DNA of 21,888 nucleotides from DASPJL01 sp035628645 (GTDB lineage: Bacteria; Bacteroidota; Bacteroidia; Cytophagales; Cyclobacteriaceae). Below, in pieces: positions 1 through 8,300 of the stretch. How positions within the stretch are numbered: position 1 is the stretch's first letter; each line of letters begins with the position of its first letter. A program made the position numbers and the translations under genes. The DNA lies in assembly GCA_035628645.1 (NCBI GenBank), contig DASPJL010000122.1:1-21888 (forward strand), in the 5' to 3' direction. A model generated the notes under the pieces. It worked only from the letters and a program-made list of their open reading frames with translations. It made no database searches and had not been told where the DNA came from.

Positions 1-30
1 AAGGTTTATTCTTTATTATTTAAAGATGAT

Positions 31-38
31 TAAATTTG
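31..38 (+). promoter_or_regulatory. Putative -7 promoter box for gcvP
   Basis: TAAATTTG fits the Bacteroidota -7 consensus TAnnTTTG exactly. It lies 56 bases before the gcvP ATG, so transcription would start near base 45 and leave a leader of about 49 nt. No clear TTG-type -33 element stands at the usual 19-21 bp spacing, and only about 30 bases of upstream sequence are visible. The call rests on the -7 match alone. Confidence 0.4.
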
Positions 39-93
39 CAGCCATTATTACAACACTCCTTGAACAAACCATAAAAATCTCTTTTTCTCTACT

Positions 94-2985
94 ATGAAAA
101 TCAATATTAATAATATTGAAAAGTTCGAATCTCGACATTTAGGACCTGATAATCAACAAATTGACGAAATGCTTAAAGAAATCGGAGCATCGTCTTTAGA
201 TGAATTGATCAAACAAACTATTCCACAGGATATTCTTCTTAAAAAACCACTGGACCTTCCAAAAGGCAAAAGTGAGTTTGAATTTCTGAATAACCTTAAA
301 AGACTTGCTTCTAAAAACAAAGTGTACAAGTCTTACATAGGAATGGGTTATTACAATACAATTACACCGCCTGTAATTCTTAGAAATATACTTGAAAACC
401 CGGGTTGGTATACGGCTTATACACCCTACCAGGCAGAAATAGCCCAGGGAAGATTGGAAGCCTTATTAAACTTCCAGACGATGGTGATGGACCTGACAGG
501 AATGGAAATTGCAAATGCTTCTCTTCTGGACGAAGGCACAGCAGCAGCAGAGGCCATGTTCCTTTTATATAATGTGCGAAAGGCAAATAAAAAATCTGCA
601 AAGGTATTTTTGGTTTCTGATTTGTGTTTTCCTCAAACCCTTGATGTTCTGAAAACAAGGGCTAAACCGCTTGGTATAAAGCTGGAAATTGGCGACCACA
701 AAAATTTCGATTTGACAAGAAATGATGTATTTGGCCTCTTTCTTCAATATCCTGCACAAGATGGCTCTGTAATTGATTATTCTGCCCATATATCAAAAGC
801 ACATGAAAATGAAGTAGCTGTGGGTGTTGCGGCAGATTTGTTAAGTCTTACTTTACTCACTCCTCCGGGAGAAATGGGCGCTGATGTAGCGGTAGGTACT
901 ACTCAGAGACTAGGTGTTCCCATGGGGTTTGGTGGACCGCATGCAGCTTATTTTGCAACTAAAGACGAATTTAAAAGACAGTTACCTGGTAGAATTATCG
1001 GGGCTTCCATAGACGCTCAAGGGAAAAAAGCCTATCGTATGGCTTTGCAAACCCGTGAACAACATATAAGAAGAGAAAAGGCAACAAGTAACATATGTAC
1101 CGCTCAGGTTTTGTTAGCTGTCATATCCGGTAGCTATGCCGTTTATCATGGTCCTAAAGGATTACGGGCAATTGGAGAAAGAATCCATGGTTTGACAAAA
1201 GTGCTTCACTCAGGCCTTGAAAAAATTGGTTTAACTGTATCCAATAAAACTTATTTCGATACGCTTAAAGTAGAAGTTTCTGAAAGTGAAAAACAAAGCA
1301 TTCTAAAATCATCAGATGAATTAGCAATAAACTTCAGGTATTTCTCCGATGGATCAATAGGGATTTCAATTGACGAAACTACTTCCCTTGAAGCAATCAA
1401 AACTATTTTAAATGTGTTTGCACAGGCAAAAATTGTTTCAGCTCCTGATGTTTCTCAGTATGTAAACAACCTGACCTTAGATTTGCCTGATTCTTTGGTC
1501 AGAAAATCAAACTACCTGACGCATGAGGTCTTCAATATGCATCATTCTGAGTCAGAAATGCTCAGGTATTTAAAACTTCTTGAAAATAAAGATCTTTCTC
1601 TGGCTCATTCAATGATTCCTTTAGGATCTTGTACAATGAAGCTAAACGCTACCACAGAAATGATCCCGGTTACCTGGCCCGAATTTGGGAATCTGCACCC
1701 GTTTGCTCCTTTATATCAAACAGAAGGCTATCAGTTGTTGACAAAGGAATTGGAAAAATGGTTATGTGAAATCACCGGTTTTGCTGCCATGTCTTTACAG
1801 CCAAATTCCGGTGCCCAGGGAGAATATGCCGGTTTAATGGTTATTCGTGCATTTCACGAAAATAGAGGTGAAGCACATAGGGATATCGCTTTAATTCCGT
1901 CTTCGGCACATGGTACCAATCCGGCCAGCGCATCTTTAGCCGGAATGAAAATCGTAATTGTGAAATGTGATGAGAAAGGAAATATTGATGTAGAAGACCT
2001 GAGAGTAAAGGCTGAACAAAATAAATCAAATCTTTCCTGTCTTATGATTACCTACCCCAGCACGCATGGTGTTTTTGAGGAAGGTATCAGGGAAATTTGT
2101 TCCATCATCCATAAAAATGGTGGAAAAGTATATATGGACGGGGCAAATATGAATGCCCAGGTAGGACTTACAAGTCCTGGAAGTATCGGTGCAGATGTTT
2201 GTCATCTTAACCTGCATAAAACCTTCTGTATTCCTCATGGCGGTGGCGGACCTGGAATGGGTCCAATCGGAGTAACGGCAGAATTGGCTCAATTTTTACC
2301 AGGACATGCGGTGGTAGATTTAGGTCACGCTAAAGCCATTCATGCAGTTTCGGCAGCACAATATGGAAGCGCCAGTATTTTGCCTATTTCATACGCTTAC
2401 ATTGCCATGATGGGCGGAGAGGGACTCAAAAAAGCCACGGAGCTCGCTATCCTGAATGCCAATTACATTATGAAAAGGTTGGAAAAGCATTATCCTATTC
2501 TTTATGCAGGAAAAAACGGACGATGTGCCCACGAAATGATAGTAGATTGCCGTGGATTTAAAAGTGCTGGGATAGAAGTGGAAGATATTGCGAAAAGGCT
2601 TATGGATTATGGTTTTCACGCACCTACAGTTTCATTTCCAGTGGCAGGCACCTTAATGATTGAACCAACAGAAAGTGAACCAAAGGAAGAGTTGGACAGG
2701 TTCTGTGATGCGATGATAGAAATCAGGAAAGAAATCCAGGAAGTAGCAGATGGAACTGCAAGCAAACAAGACAATGTGCTGAAGAATGCGCCACATACTG
2801 CCGAAGTGGTGATGGCAGATGAATGGGCAAGAGCCTATTCAAGACAAAAAGCAGCCTTTCCATTAGAATGGGTTAAAGCAAGAAAATTCTGGCCAAGTGT
2901 AAGCAGGATAGATAGCGCTTATGGAGACAGACACCTGGTTTGTTCTTGTTTGCCTACAGATGCGTATGCAGAAGCGGTAGTTTAA
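94..2985 (+). CDS. gcvP: Glycine dehydrogenase (aminomethyl-transferring), P-protein of the glycine cleavage system
   Basis: This is the PLP-dependent P-protein. It decarboxylates glycine and passes the aminomethyl group to the lipoyl arm of H-protein. The 963 residues match the usual length of the single-chain bacterial form, with two homologous halves. The N-terminal half begins with the family signature RHLGPD and includes IGMGYYNT and the ENPGWYTAYTPYQAE stretch. The C-terminal half holds SCTMKLNA, SSAHGTNPASA and the PLP site HLNLHKTFCIPHGGGGPG, whose Schiff-base lysine is residue 709, close to Lys706 of the E. coli enzyme. ATG at 94 is chosen because homology begins within about 15 residues. 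No gcvH or gcvT lies next to it, which is common in this phylum. The gene looks intact and ends at a strong hairpin. Confidence 0.98.
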   Translation: MKININNIEKFESRHLGPDNQQIDEMLKEIGASSLDELIKQTIPQDILLKKPLDLPKGKSEFEFLNNLKRLASKNKVYKSYIGMGYYNTITPPVILRNILENPGWYTAYTPYQAEIAQGRLEALLNFQTMVMDLTGMEIANASLLDEGTAAAEAMFLLYNVRKANKKSAKVFLVSDLCFPQTLDVLKTRAKPLGIKLEIGDHKNFDLTRNDVFGLFLQYPAQDGSVIDYSAHISKAHENEVAVGVAADLLSLTLLTPPGEMGADVAVGTTQRLGVPMGFGGPHAAYFATKDEFKRQLPGRIIGASIDAQGKKAYRMALQTREQHIRREKATSNICTAQVLLAVISGSYAVYHGPKGLRAIGERIHGLTKVLHSGLEKIGLTVSNKTYFDTLKVEVSESEKQSILKSSDELAINFRYFSDGSIGISIDETTSLEAIKTILNVFAQAKIVSAPDVSQYVNNLTLDLPDSLVRKSNYLTHEVFNMHHSESEMLRYLKLLENKDLSLAHSMIPLGSCTMKLNATTEMIPVTWPEFGNLHPFAPLYQTEGYQLLTKELEKWLCEITGFAAMSLQPNSGAQGEYAGLMVIRAFHENRGEAHRDIALIPSSAHGTNPASASLAGMKIVIVKCDEKGNIDVEDLRVKAEQNKSNLSCLMITYPSTHGVFEEGIREICSIIHKNGGKVYMDGANMNAQVGLTSPGSIGADVCHLNLHKTFCIPHGGGGPGMGPIGVTAELAQFLPGHAVVDLGHAKAIHAVSAAQYGSASILPISYAYIAMMGGEGLKKATELAILNANYIMKRLEKHYPILYAGKNGRCAHEMIVDCRGFKSAGIEVEDIAKRLMDYGFHAPTVSFPVAGTLMIEPTESEPKEELDRFCDAMIEIRKEIQEVADGTASKQDNVLKNAPHTAEVVMADEWARAYSRQKAAFPLEWVKARKFWPSVSRIDSAYGDRHLVCSCLPTDAYAEAVV

Positions 2986-3006
2986 ATAATACTTATATGA
3001 GCTAGT

Positions 3007-3039
3007 AACTTTCCAAAAGTTTTAAACTTTTGGAAAGTT
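3007..3039. terminator. Inverted-repeat terminator between converging genes
   Basis: Two perfect 16-base arms (3007-3022 and 3024-3039) flank one unpaired T. The core of the stem is ACTTTCCAAAAG with its complement, and the inner AAA/TTT pairs may open as a loop. On the + strand the hairpin starts 21 bases after the gcvP stop and runs into TTTTCTTC. On the - strand it lies 7 bases after the stop of the glycosyltransferase gene and is followed by a weaker T-run. It probably ends transcription from both sides, more strongly for gcvP. Confidence 0.8.
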
Positions 3040-3046
3040 TTCTTCG

Positions 3047-3988
3047 TTACCTGAAATTCCTATAAACCCAATAAAAAGGCATTTTTAAATTAGCCAGAAA
3101 TAACCAAGCTTTATCGATTAAAGATTCTTCGTCTAGTTTTTCAAGAAGATGATAAAAATCTTTTACCAATGAATAATTTTCTGTAAAAAGAGCCTGTCTT
3201 GAATGAAAGCGGATTCTTTTTGCTAAAGCTTTATTTTCTTCTTTAGATGTATTTAATTGGAAAGCTTTTTCACAAACCTTTAAAGTAGATTCCAACATAA
3301 AATGTTGCCTTTTCTGATTGAATTTGCTTCCATGAGAATGAGGAAGGATTCTTTTTAAAGTCTGAATTTCATCTATAAAACGAAATTGATATATACGGGA
3401 AGACCTTACCCAGAAATCAAAATCTTCATAAGCAAGCGTTTCATCATATCCTTCCAATTTTTCTAGAACTTCCCTTTTCACCATCATGGAAGGAGGGCTG
3501 ATAAAATATCTTTCAAGCAACTCTTTATACACATTTCCTTGAGGAATATGCTCCAAAAGGTTTCCCTTTTTGTCCCTTTTATAGTGTACCCCTATGGATC
3601 TGGATTCTTTATCTATAAAGCCCACATCTGAAAAAACAACGCCAATGTGTGCCGGCAATTTTTCAAAAACCTCTACCTGTTTTTCTATTCTTCCCGGCAA
3701 TAGCACATCATCCATCGCAAAGTCAATTACATATTTTCCCTTTGACTCCCTAAATCCAATATTAAAAGCTTTACAATTGCCAATATTTTCTGCCAACGCA
3801 ATAAATTTGATTTGAGGAAAAGGTCGGAGATATTTCCTGATTTCTTCAGCGCTTCCATCCGGGCTGGCATCGTCAACTACAATGATCTCGATATTTTGAT
3901 GGGTTTGATTTAAAACTGAGTCCAGCGCTTCTTTTATGTAGGGCTTGTGGTTGTAGGAGAGGCAAATGATGGAGACGAGGGGGAGCAT
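3047..3988 (-). CDS. Family 2 glycosyltransferase
   Basis: A GT-A fold glycosyltransferase of 313 residues, last gene of the glycan operon. The nucleotide-sugar domain fills about the first 215 residues. It opens with VSIICLSYNH, followed by EIIVVDDASPDGS (acidic pair at 39-40) and by FAMDDVLLPGR at 90-100, where D93-D94 would be the metal-binding DXD equivalent. The YEDFDFW segment fits the acidic catalytic motif region. There is no obvious membrane span, so it should act on the cytoplasmic face with a nucleotide-sugar donor. The ATG follows the DUF2304 stop after 1 bp, which argues for co-transcription and coupled translation. Donor and acceptor cannot be read from the sequence. Confidence 0.9.
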   Translation of the reverse strand: MLPLVSIICLSYNHKPYIKEALDSVLNQTHQNIEIIVVDDASPDGSAEEIRKYLRPFPQIKFIALAENIGNCKAFNIGFRESKGKYVIDFAMDDVLLPGRIEKQVEVFEKLPAHIGVVFSDVGFIDKESRSIGVHYKRDKKGNLLEHIPQGNVYKELLERYFISPPSMMVKREVLEKLEGYDETLAYEDFDFWVRSSRIYQFRFIDEIQTLKRILPHSHGSKFNQKRQHFMLESTLKVCEKAFQLNTSKEENKALAKRIRFHSRQALFTENYSLVKDFYHLLEKLDEESLIDKAWLFLANLKMPFYWVYRNFR

Positions 3989-3989
3989 G

Positions 3990-4328
3990 TTAATTATGTG
4001 GTTTTCCCAAAACTACCGCTTCGTTTATTGCTTTTTCCCTAATGAGAATTGTAATTTGTGCTTTTAGCTTTCTTAACTGAATATAAAAAGCTATTAAAGT
4101 AAAAAGGACACCGATTATAAAAACATATAATAAAAGATCTGTTCCTCTACCAACGCCAAGTTCATTGCTGATTGTTGTCGTAACCTTTGGAAATAAGACA
4201 AAATAAATTCCGAAAGCAGAAATTAAAGACAATAGTATTTTGATGAGGTTGTTCTTTTTTAATTTCAGGAAGAAGATTAAAGTGAATAGAACTATGGAGA
4301 AAATGAGTAAGATTTGGATGGCTGTCAT
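3990..4328 (-). CDS. DUF2304 family small membrane protein
   Basis: A 112-residue protein with three predicted membrane helices (about 5-22, 29-50 and 66-85) and a basic tail. The stretch FPKVTTTISNELGVGRGTD, followed by LLLY and later ITILIREKAI, is the DUF2304 pattern: LGVGRGTDLLLY between helices two and three. The biochemical role of DUF2304 is unknown to me. Members are repeatedly found beside DPM1-like glycosyltransferases, as here, and I infer that it partners that enzyme at the membrane. It sits 1 bp after the upstream GT2 gene and 1 bp before the next, in the middle of the operon. Confidence 0.85.
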   Translation of the reverse strand: MTAIQILLIFSIVLFTLIFFLKLKKNNLIKILLSLISAFGIYFVLFPKVTTTISNELGVGRGTDLLLYVFIIGVLFTLIAFYIQLRKLKAQITILIREKAINEAVVLGKPHN

Positions 4329-4329
4329 T

Positions 4330-5007
4330 TCAACGAAATATTTTATTTAAGATCAAATCCAGGAAAATATTAAACATATTAAAAGACTTTTGTCCTTTGT
4401 TCGTAGAATATTGAGAATAGTAGATAGTAACAGGTATTTCTTTATAGTTTAACTTATTCTTTCTTATTTCGGACAAAATTTGAGTTGCATGGGCATAACT
4501 ATTTTCAGTTAAAAAAATTTGTTCGGCAGCTTTTCGTGTCATAGCCCTTAAGCCATTATGCGCATCAGATAATAGCATTCCGGTAAAAATATAATTGACA
4601 AATCTGGCCAGGAATAAAATAAATCTTCTGAAAGGCGGAATCTCTTTAACCGTATTGTTCGCAAGAAATCTTGATCCTAAAGCAATCTCAGCTTCGCCAT
4701 TTATGAGAGGTTTAATTAAATCTGCTATATTTTCGGGATTGTGCTGACCATCTGCATCAAAATGAACGATAAATTCAGCATTGTGTAGTAAGGCGTATTC
4801 CACCCCGGTTTGTAGAGCAGCGCCCTGACCTAAGTTAACCGAATGACGGATGTAGTGAATAGGTAAGTCAGCAATACTTTCTTTTAATTCCTTATTCCAA
4901 CCATCATTTACAAGTACAATATTATAATGAAACTTAAGGAGTGCCAGAAGGTTTTGCCTCAGTTGTATCGCTTCTTCATTAAAAACAGGCACAACTACAT
5001 AAATCAT
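4330..5007 (-). CDS. DPM1/ArnC-like family 2 glycosyltransferase (probable polyprenyl-phosphate sugar transferase)
   Basis: A 225-residue GT2 enzyme of the dolichol-phosphate-mannose-synthase group. It starts MIYVVVPVFNEE. It has VNDG at 33-36, the phosphate-loop region NLGQGAALQTG at 58-68, and the metal-binding DAD of HFDADGQHNPE at 84-86, then LGSRF and DAHNGLRAM. Such enzymes load a sugar from a nucleotide donor onto polyprenyl phosphate on the cytoplasmic side. A longer reading from a TTG at 5040 is possible. I prefer ATG at 5007 because homology begins there and it forms a classic ATGA overlap with the stop of the upstream GT-C-like gene. VNDGWNKE replaces the more usual VNDGSxD, a small oddity. 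No long C-terminal membrane part is present, and DUF2304 may supply membrane contact. Confidence 0.88.
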   Translation of the reverse strand: MIYVVVPVFNEEAIQLRQNLLALLKFHYNIVLVNDGWNKELKESIADLPIHYIRHSVNLGQGAALQTGVEYALLHNAEFIVHFDADGQHNPENIADLIKPLINGEAEIALGSRFLANNTVKEIPPFRRFILFLARFVNYIFTGMLLSDAHNGLRAMTRKAAEQIFLTENSYAHATQILSEIRKNKLNYKEIPVTIYYSQYSTNKGQKSFNMFNIFLDLILNKIFR

Positions 5008-6604
5008 TTCTGGATATTTTTTTGAATACTTACCTCCCAAATTTCTGCATTTAAATCTTTTAAAGACAAAAGCTTGCGAGATTTATGGTTTTTCAAGAAC
5101 AGGCTTGCCTCTTTCCTAGAATTATCATCCAATGCAATCAAGATTTTTATGTCACGGGAAGTTTTAATTTCAGTTGGTAATTGATTGAAATCGATTGTTT
5201 TTAAACCTTCCATCAAAAATAATTCATTTATATAGTTATCCTGAGCATTACAAAAAACAATAGTCTCTTTCTGTTTTATAAATACTGATTCTTCAATAAA
5301 AGAATATAACTCTTTACTGTAGTGATAATACTTGCATGTATTAGCAATGGGAGTATAAAGAGAGTATTTTTTTAATAAAAAGATGTTTACAATCGAAGAA
5401 AAGACAATAGCTAATCCAATTATAAGATTACAAAAGACCGCATTTATTCTCTGCCATTTTTCCTTTCTATTCATTGTGAAAAAAATTAAAAAGAGAGGAA
5501 GAAATAAGAATGCTACAGAAAAGTACCTGGGTTCTCCCACATAGCTCCACCCATTATATTCAGGTGGATACCTTAAAGAAAGGACAACTAGTAGCAGGAT
5601 TTTCATAACAACAATTATCAAACCCGACAAATAAAACCAATGTTTAATTGTCCAATCTCTTATTTTATTATAAAACAGTTCCCGGGCAAACGATAGAGCC
5701 AGGATGAAGAAAATAAGCAGGGAGAAAACAATTGTAAAGACTGACGACTGAAAAGACCCCAAATACCTATTAACAAGATGACTGTCAAAAAATGAATTTA
5801 CGACAAAAGGGTCAAATTTCTTTAGGTTATAAAAGTGAAAATTTTCCAGAGGATTGGGATGATATTCATTTAGATAATAAGCGTCACCCACATAAAATTT
5901 CAGGTAAGCCATCTGAAGAATTATAAAAACTACAGTTCCTATTAAGGAATAAAAAGCAGGTTTAATCAGACTTTTATTTTTGATATAGGCAAACAGAATT
6001 AAAATCAGTGGAAAGGAAATCGAAACAGAATAAAATCCATAGTGGAAAAGGCTGCTTGAAAAGAACGTAAATGAAGTAAGCAGAATATAAGGGAAACTCA
6101 ATTTTTCTAAATATTTCATTGCTTTGATTAATCCTAAAAACCCAAGTGAGCAAAATGATAGTGCGATAAGATCAGTCGAATACAAATGCCTGAAAGGAGA
6201 AATGGCAAATGCCCAATAAAGGAAAACAACCGACGGAAAGTATGGAGGAATATGTTCTCTAATAGAATAAAAGATAAGATGCCATGAAATAAAAAACAGG
6301 CAAACTGCCAATATGTCGATTATAAGAGCAGCGCTGAACCAATCCAATCCTGTAGCTAAGAGAGGAGCGACCAAAAGCGCATAGCCAGGAGGCCAAAGGC
6401 CAATCCGTTCATATACTGTTTTTGCCAAATCGCTTGAATCAGCATGGGCAAGACTTATTCCTTTTAAATCCGCAAGATGAGTAGCGGAGGTAATCTGGAA
6501 AGTTTTATCAGTAGGAAGATCTGCAATTAAATATTCAGAAAACCCTCTATGATTATAGCCAGAATTAAAACAAAGAGGTTAATTTTTTGAGGGGTGATTT
6601 TCAC
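5004..6604 (-). pseudogene. GT-C-like multi-membrane-span glycosyltransferase, frameshifted copy
   Basis: A hydrophobic polytopic protein, full-length paralogue of the next gene upstream (6677-8281). An open frame of 474 residues starts at a TTG (6428), but the homology continues upstream in the same frame to about 6539. It then jumps to another frame that encodes KINLFVLILAIII and begins at a GTG at 6604. The break lies at the CTGAAT around 6536. Adding one G there (CTGGAA) restores L-E-Y-L and gives 533 residues, against 534 in the sister copy. As read, the GTG frame stops at TAA after 25 residues. Shared motifs include KGISLA and LWPPGYALL, of the kind seen near the N-terminus of bacterial GT-C enzymes. 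Either a very recent pseudogene, a programmed or phase-variable shift, or a sequencing error. The rest of the frame shows no decay. Confidence 0.85.
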
Positions 6605-6676
6605 AATGAATTTTTAAGGGAGTTGAAAGGGAACAACCTTGACTGGCATAATAAATCAACTGAATTACACAACTTA

Positions 6677-8281
6677 TCAATCAGTTTTTGTCGTTTTTCT
6701 AATAGTTCCCTCCCAAATTTCAACTTTAATATCTTCGAATCTTTGAATTTTTCTAAAACTATACTTATTGAACAAACATATTACGTTTGGTCGGTGCTCG
6801 TCATCGAGGGCTATTAGCAATTTTATATTCTTTGAAGTGGCCACATCACAAAAACTATTTTTAACATCAAGAATAGGAATATGCTCTATTTCTACCAGCC
6901 CTTTTACAATTTCATTTGTTTGCAAATTATAAAAAACATAAAGATCTCCATTAAACCTTTCGCCATTTTGTCTAAGAAAACTAAAAAAATCATAGCTAAA
7001 ATGATAGTATTGGCACATGTTTTTTATTGGACTTGTTATAGAGTATTTATTTAATAAATAGGTATTTATAGAGATTGAAAAAATAAATGAACTTACTAAC
7101 ATTATGATTCCTGTCGCTCTGCTAATTTTTTTTACGACCGAATTGTTAACTACTAGCAAAAAAATTAAAACAGGAACAAAAATAAGGGTTAAAGAATAAT
7201 AGCGCGTCTCTTTTACATAAGTCCAACTTTCTGATTCATAAGGATATTTTAAAGAAAGTAGTACCAAAAGTCCTGCCTGAACAAGTATTAAAAATACTCC
7301 GCTTAATATAAACCATTGGAGAATGTTCCATGATTTAATTTTTACTAAAATCAAATGTTTAAAAAAACCAACTAAAAAAGCTATTGCGGATAAGGTCAGA
7401 AAAATATTTAAAAGTGCAACTGTTTTCGAACTAAAAAGCTTCTTGAGTAAAAACGGATCGAAAAAAGAATTTAAAACAACTGGATTAATATCTTTTAAAT
7501 GTTCAAAATAGAAGATTTTAGAAGGATTAGGATGATAGTCGTCTAAATAAAAAAAATCATTTGCATATAAATGAAGATAACCTACTTGAAGTAAAATAAA
7601 GAATAACGAAAAAAGAAAAGTTATAATGGAGAATTTTATTAATTCTTTTCTAACGATATAGGAATGAAAGAGAAGAATTACCGAAAAAGAAATGCTCACA
7701 GGATAATAAGCATATCGAATAAAAGAAGGCAAAAATGATAAAAAAGCAAAAAGAATAATTACTGGGAAACCATGCTTTGATGTTCCGGTTTTTAAAATAT
7801 ATAGCAGCATCGCAAGAGCAGGTAGAAAAAGAGCCAGTGCTAATAAATCTGTAGGCCATAAGTGCCTGAAAGGTGATATGGAGAATGTCCAATAAATATA
7901 TACCAAAGAAGGGAAATAAGGTGGAATTTTATGGCGTAAGATCGTAAATATGAAATGCCAGGAAACAAAAAAAATGATAATAGAAATGATATCAATTGCA
8001 GTTACTACTGGCACTGCATCGAATCCCATTAGGAATAAAGGAGCGCTCAAAAGCGCGTATCCAGGAGGCCATAATGCAAGCGGGTTGTAATTTATATTTG
8101 CAAGATCTGTTGGCTGAACTGTAGCAAGAGAGATCCCTTTGTTATTGATAAGGTTTTTTGCCGAAGTAAGCTGATGAGCTAGGTCTGTTGTAGGAGGATC
8201 TGGAATTATAAGTTCTAAACAAGATCTTATGATTATAGCAAATATTAAAGTGACTAAATTTAACTTTGTAAATATTGGCAT
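6677..8281 (-). CDS. GT-C-like multi-membrane-span glycosyltransferase (intact paralogue)
   Basis: 534 residues with about 11-13 hydrophobic segments and a short soluble C-terminal part ending near KLLIALDDEHRP and VEIWEG. After the first helix (about 8-25) comes a loop with acidic residues (PDPPTTD), then SAKNLINNKGISLA and LWPPGYALLSAPLF. An acidic residue after helix one plus A.NL..G.S and WPPGY.LL is a layout I know from GT-C enzymes that take sugars from polyprenyl-phosphate donors outside the cytoplasmic membrane. The fit is by pattern only and the substrate is unknown. First gene of the operon. The next gene is its tandem duplicate, 72 bp downstream. Visibly richer in A and T than gcvP or the antiporter gene, which may point to transfer of the locus. 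Confidence 0.8.
   Translation of the reverse strand: MPIFTKLNLVTLIFAIIIRSCLELIIPDPPTTDLAHQLTSAKNLINNKGISLATVQPTDLANINYNPLALWPPGYALLSAPLFLMGFDAVPVVTAIDIISIIIFFVSWHFIFTILRHKIPPYFPSLVYIYWTFSISPFRHLWPTDLLALALFLPALAMLLYILKTGTSKHGFPVIILFAFLSFLPSFIRYAYYPVSISFSVILLFHSYIVRKELIKFSIITFLFSLFFILLQVGYLHLYANDFFYLDDYHPNPSKIFYFEHLKDINPVVLNSFFDPFLLKKLFSSKTVALLNIFLTLSAIAFLVGFFKHLILVKIKSWNILQWFILSGVFLILVQAGLLVLLSLKYPYESESWTYVKETRYYSLTLIFVPVLIFLLVVNNSVVKKISRATGIIMLVSSFIFSISINTYLLNKYSITSPIKNMCQYYHFSYDFFSFLRQNGERFNGDLYVFYNLQTNEIVKGLVEIEHIPILDVKNSFCDVATSKNIKLLIALDDEHRPNVICLFNKYSFRKIQRFEDIKVEIWEGTIRKTTKTD
8261..8268 (+). promoter_or_regulatory. Putative -7 box for the FemAB-like pair, inside the divergent gene
   Basis: TAACTTTG matches TAnnTTTG and lies 33 bases before the ATG at 8301, so transcription would begin near 8275 with a leader of about 26 nt. 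The box sits inside the first codons of the divergent GT-C-like gene, because only 19 bp separate the two starts. No convincing -33 TTG is seen at the right distance. An equivalent box for the opposite strand was sought in 8282-8340 and not found. Confidence 0.35.
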
Positions 8282-8300
8282 TTAGACAAGCAAGTAACAG

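Noticed and set aside
5008..5040. Longer N-terminus of the DPM1-like enzyme from a TTG at 5040
   Set aside because: The extra 11 residues have no counterpart in the family, and ATG 5007 forms an ATGA overlap with the preceding stop.
6587..6817. 76-residue + strand frame across the gap between the two GT-C-like genes
   Set aside because: It overlaps the 3' end of one gene and the true 5' end of the other in antisense, and resembles no protein.
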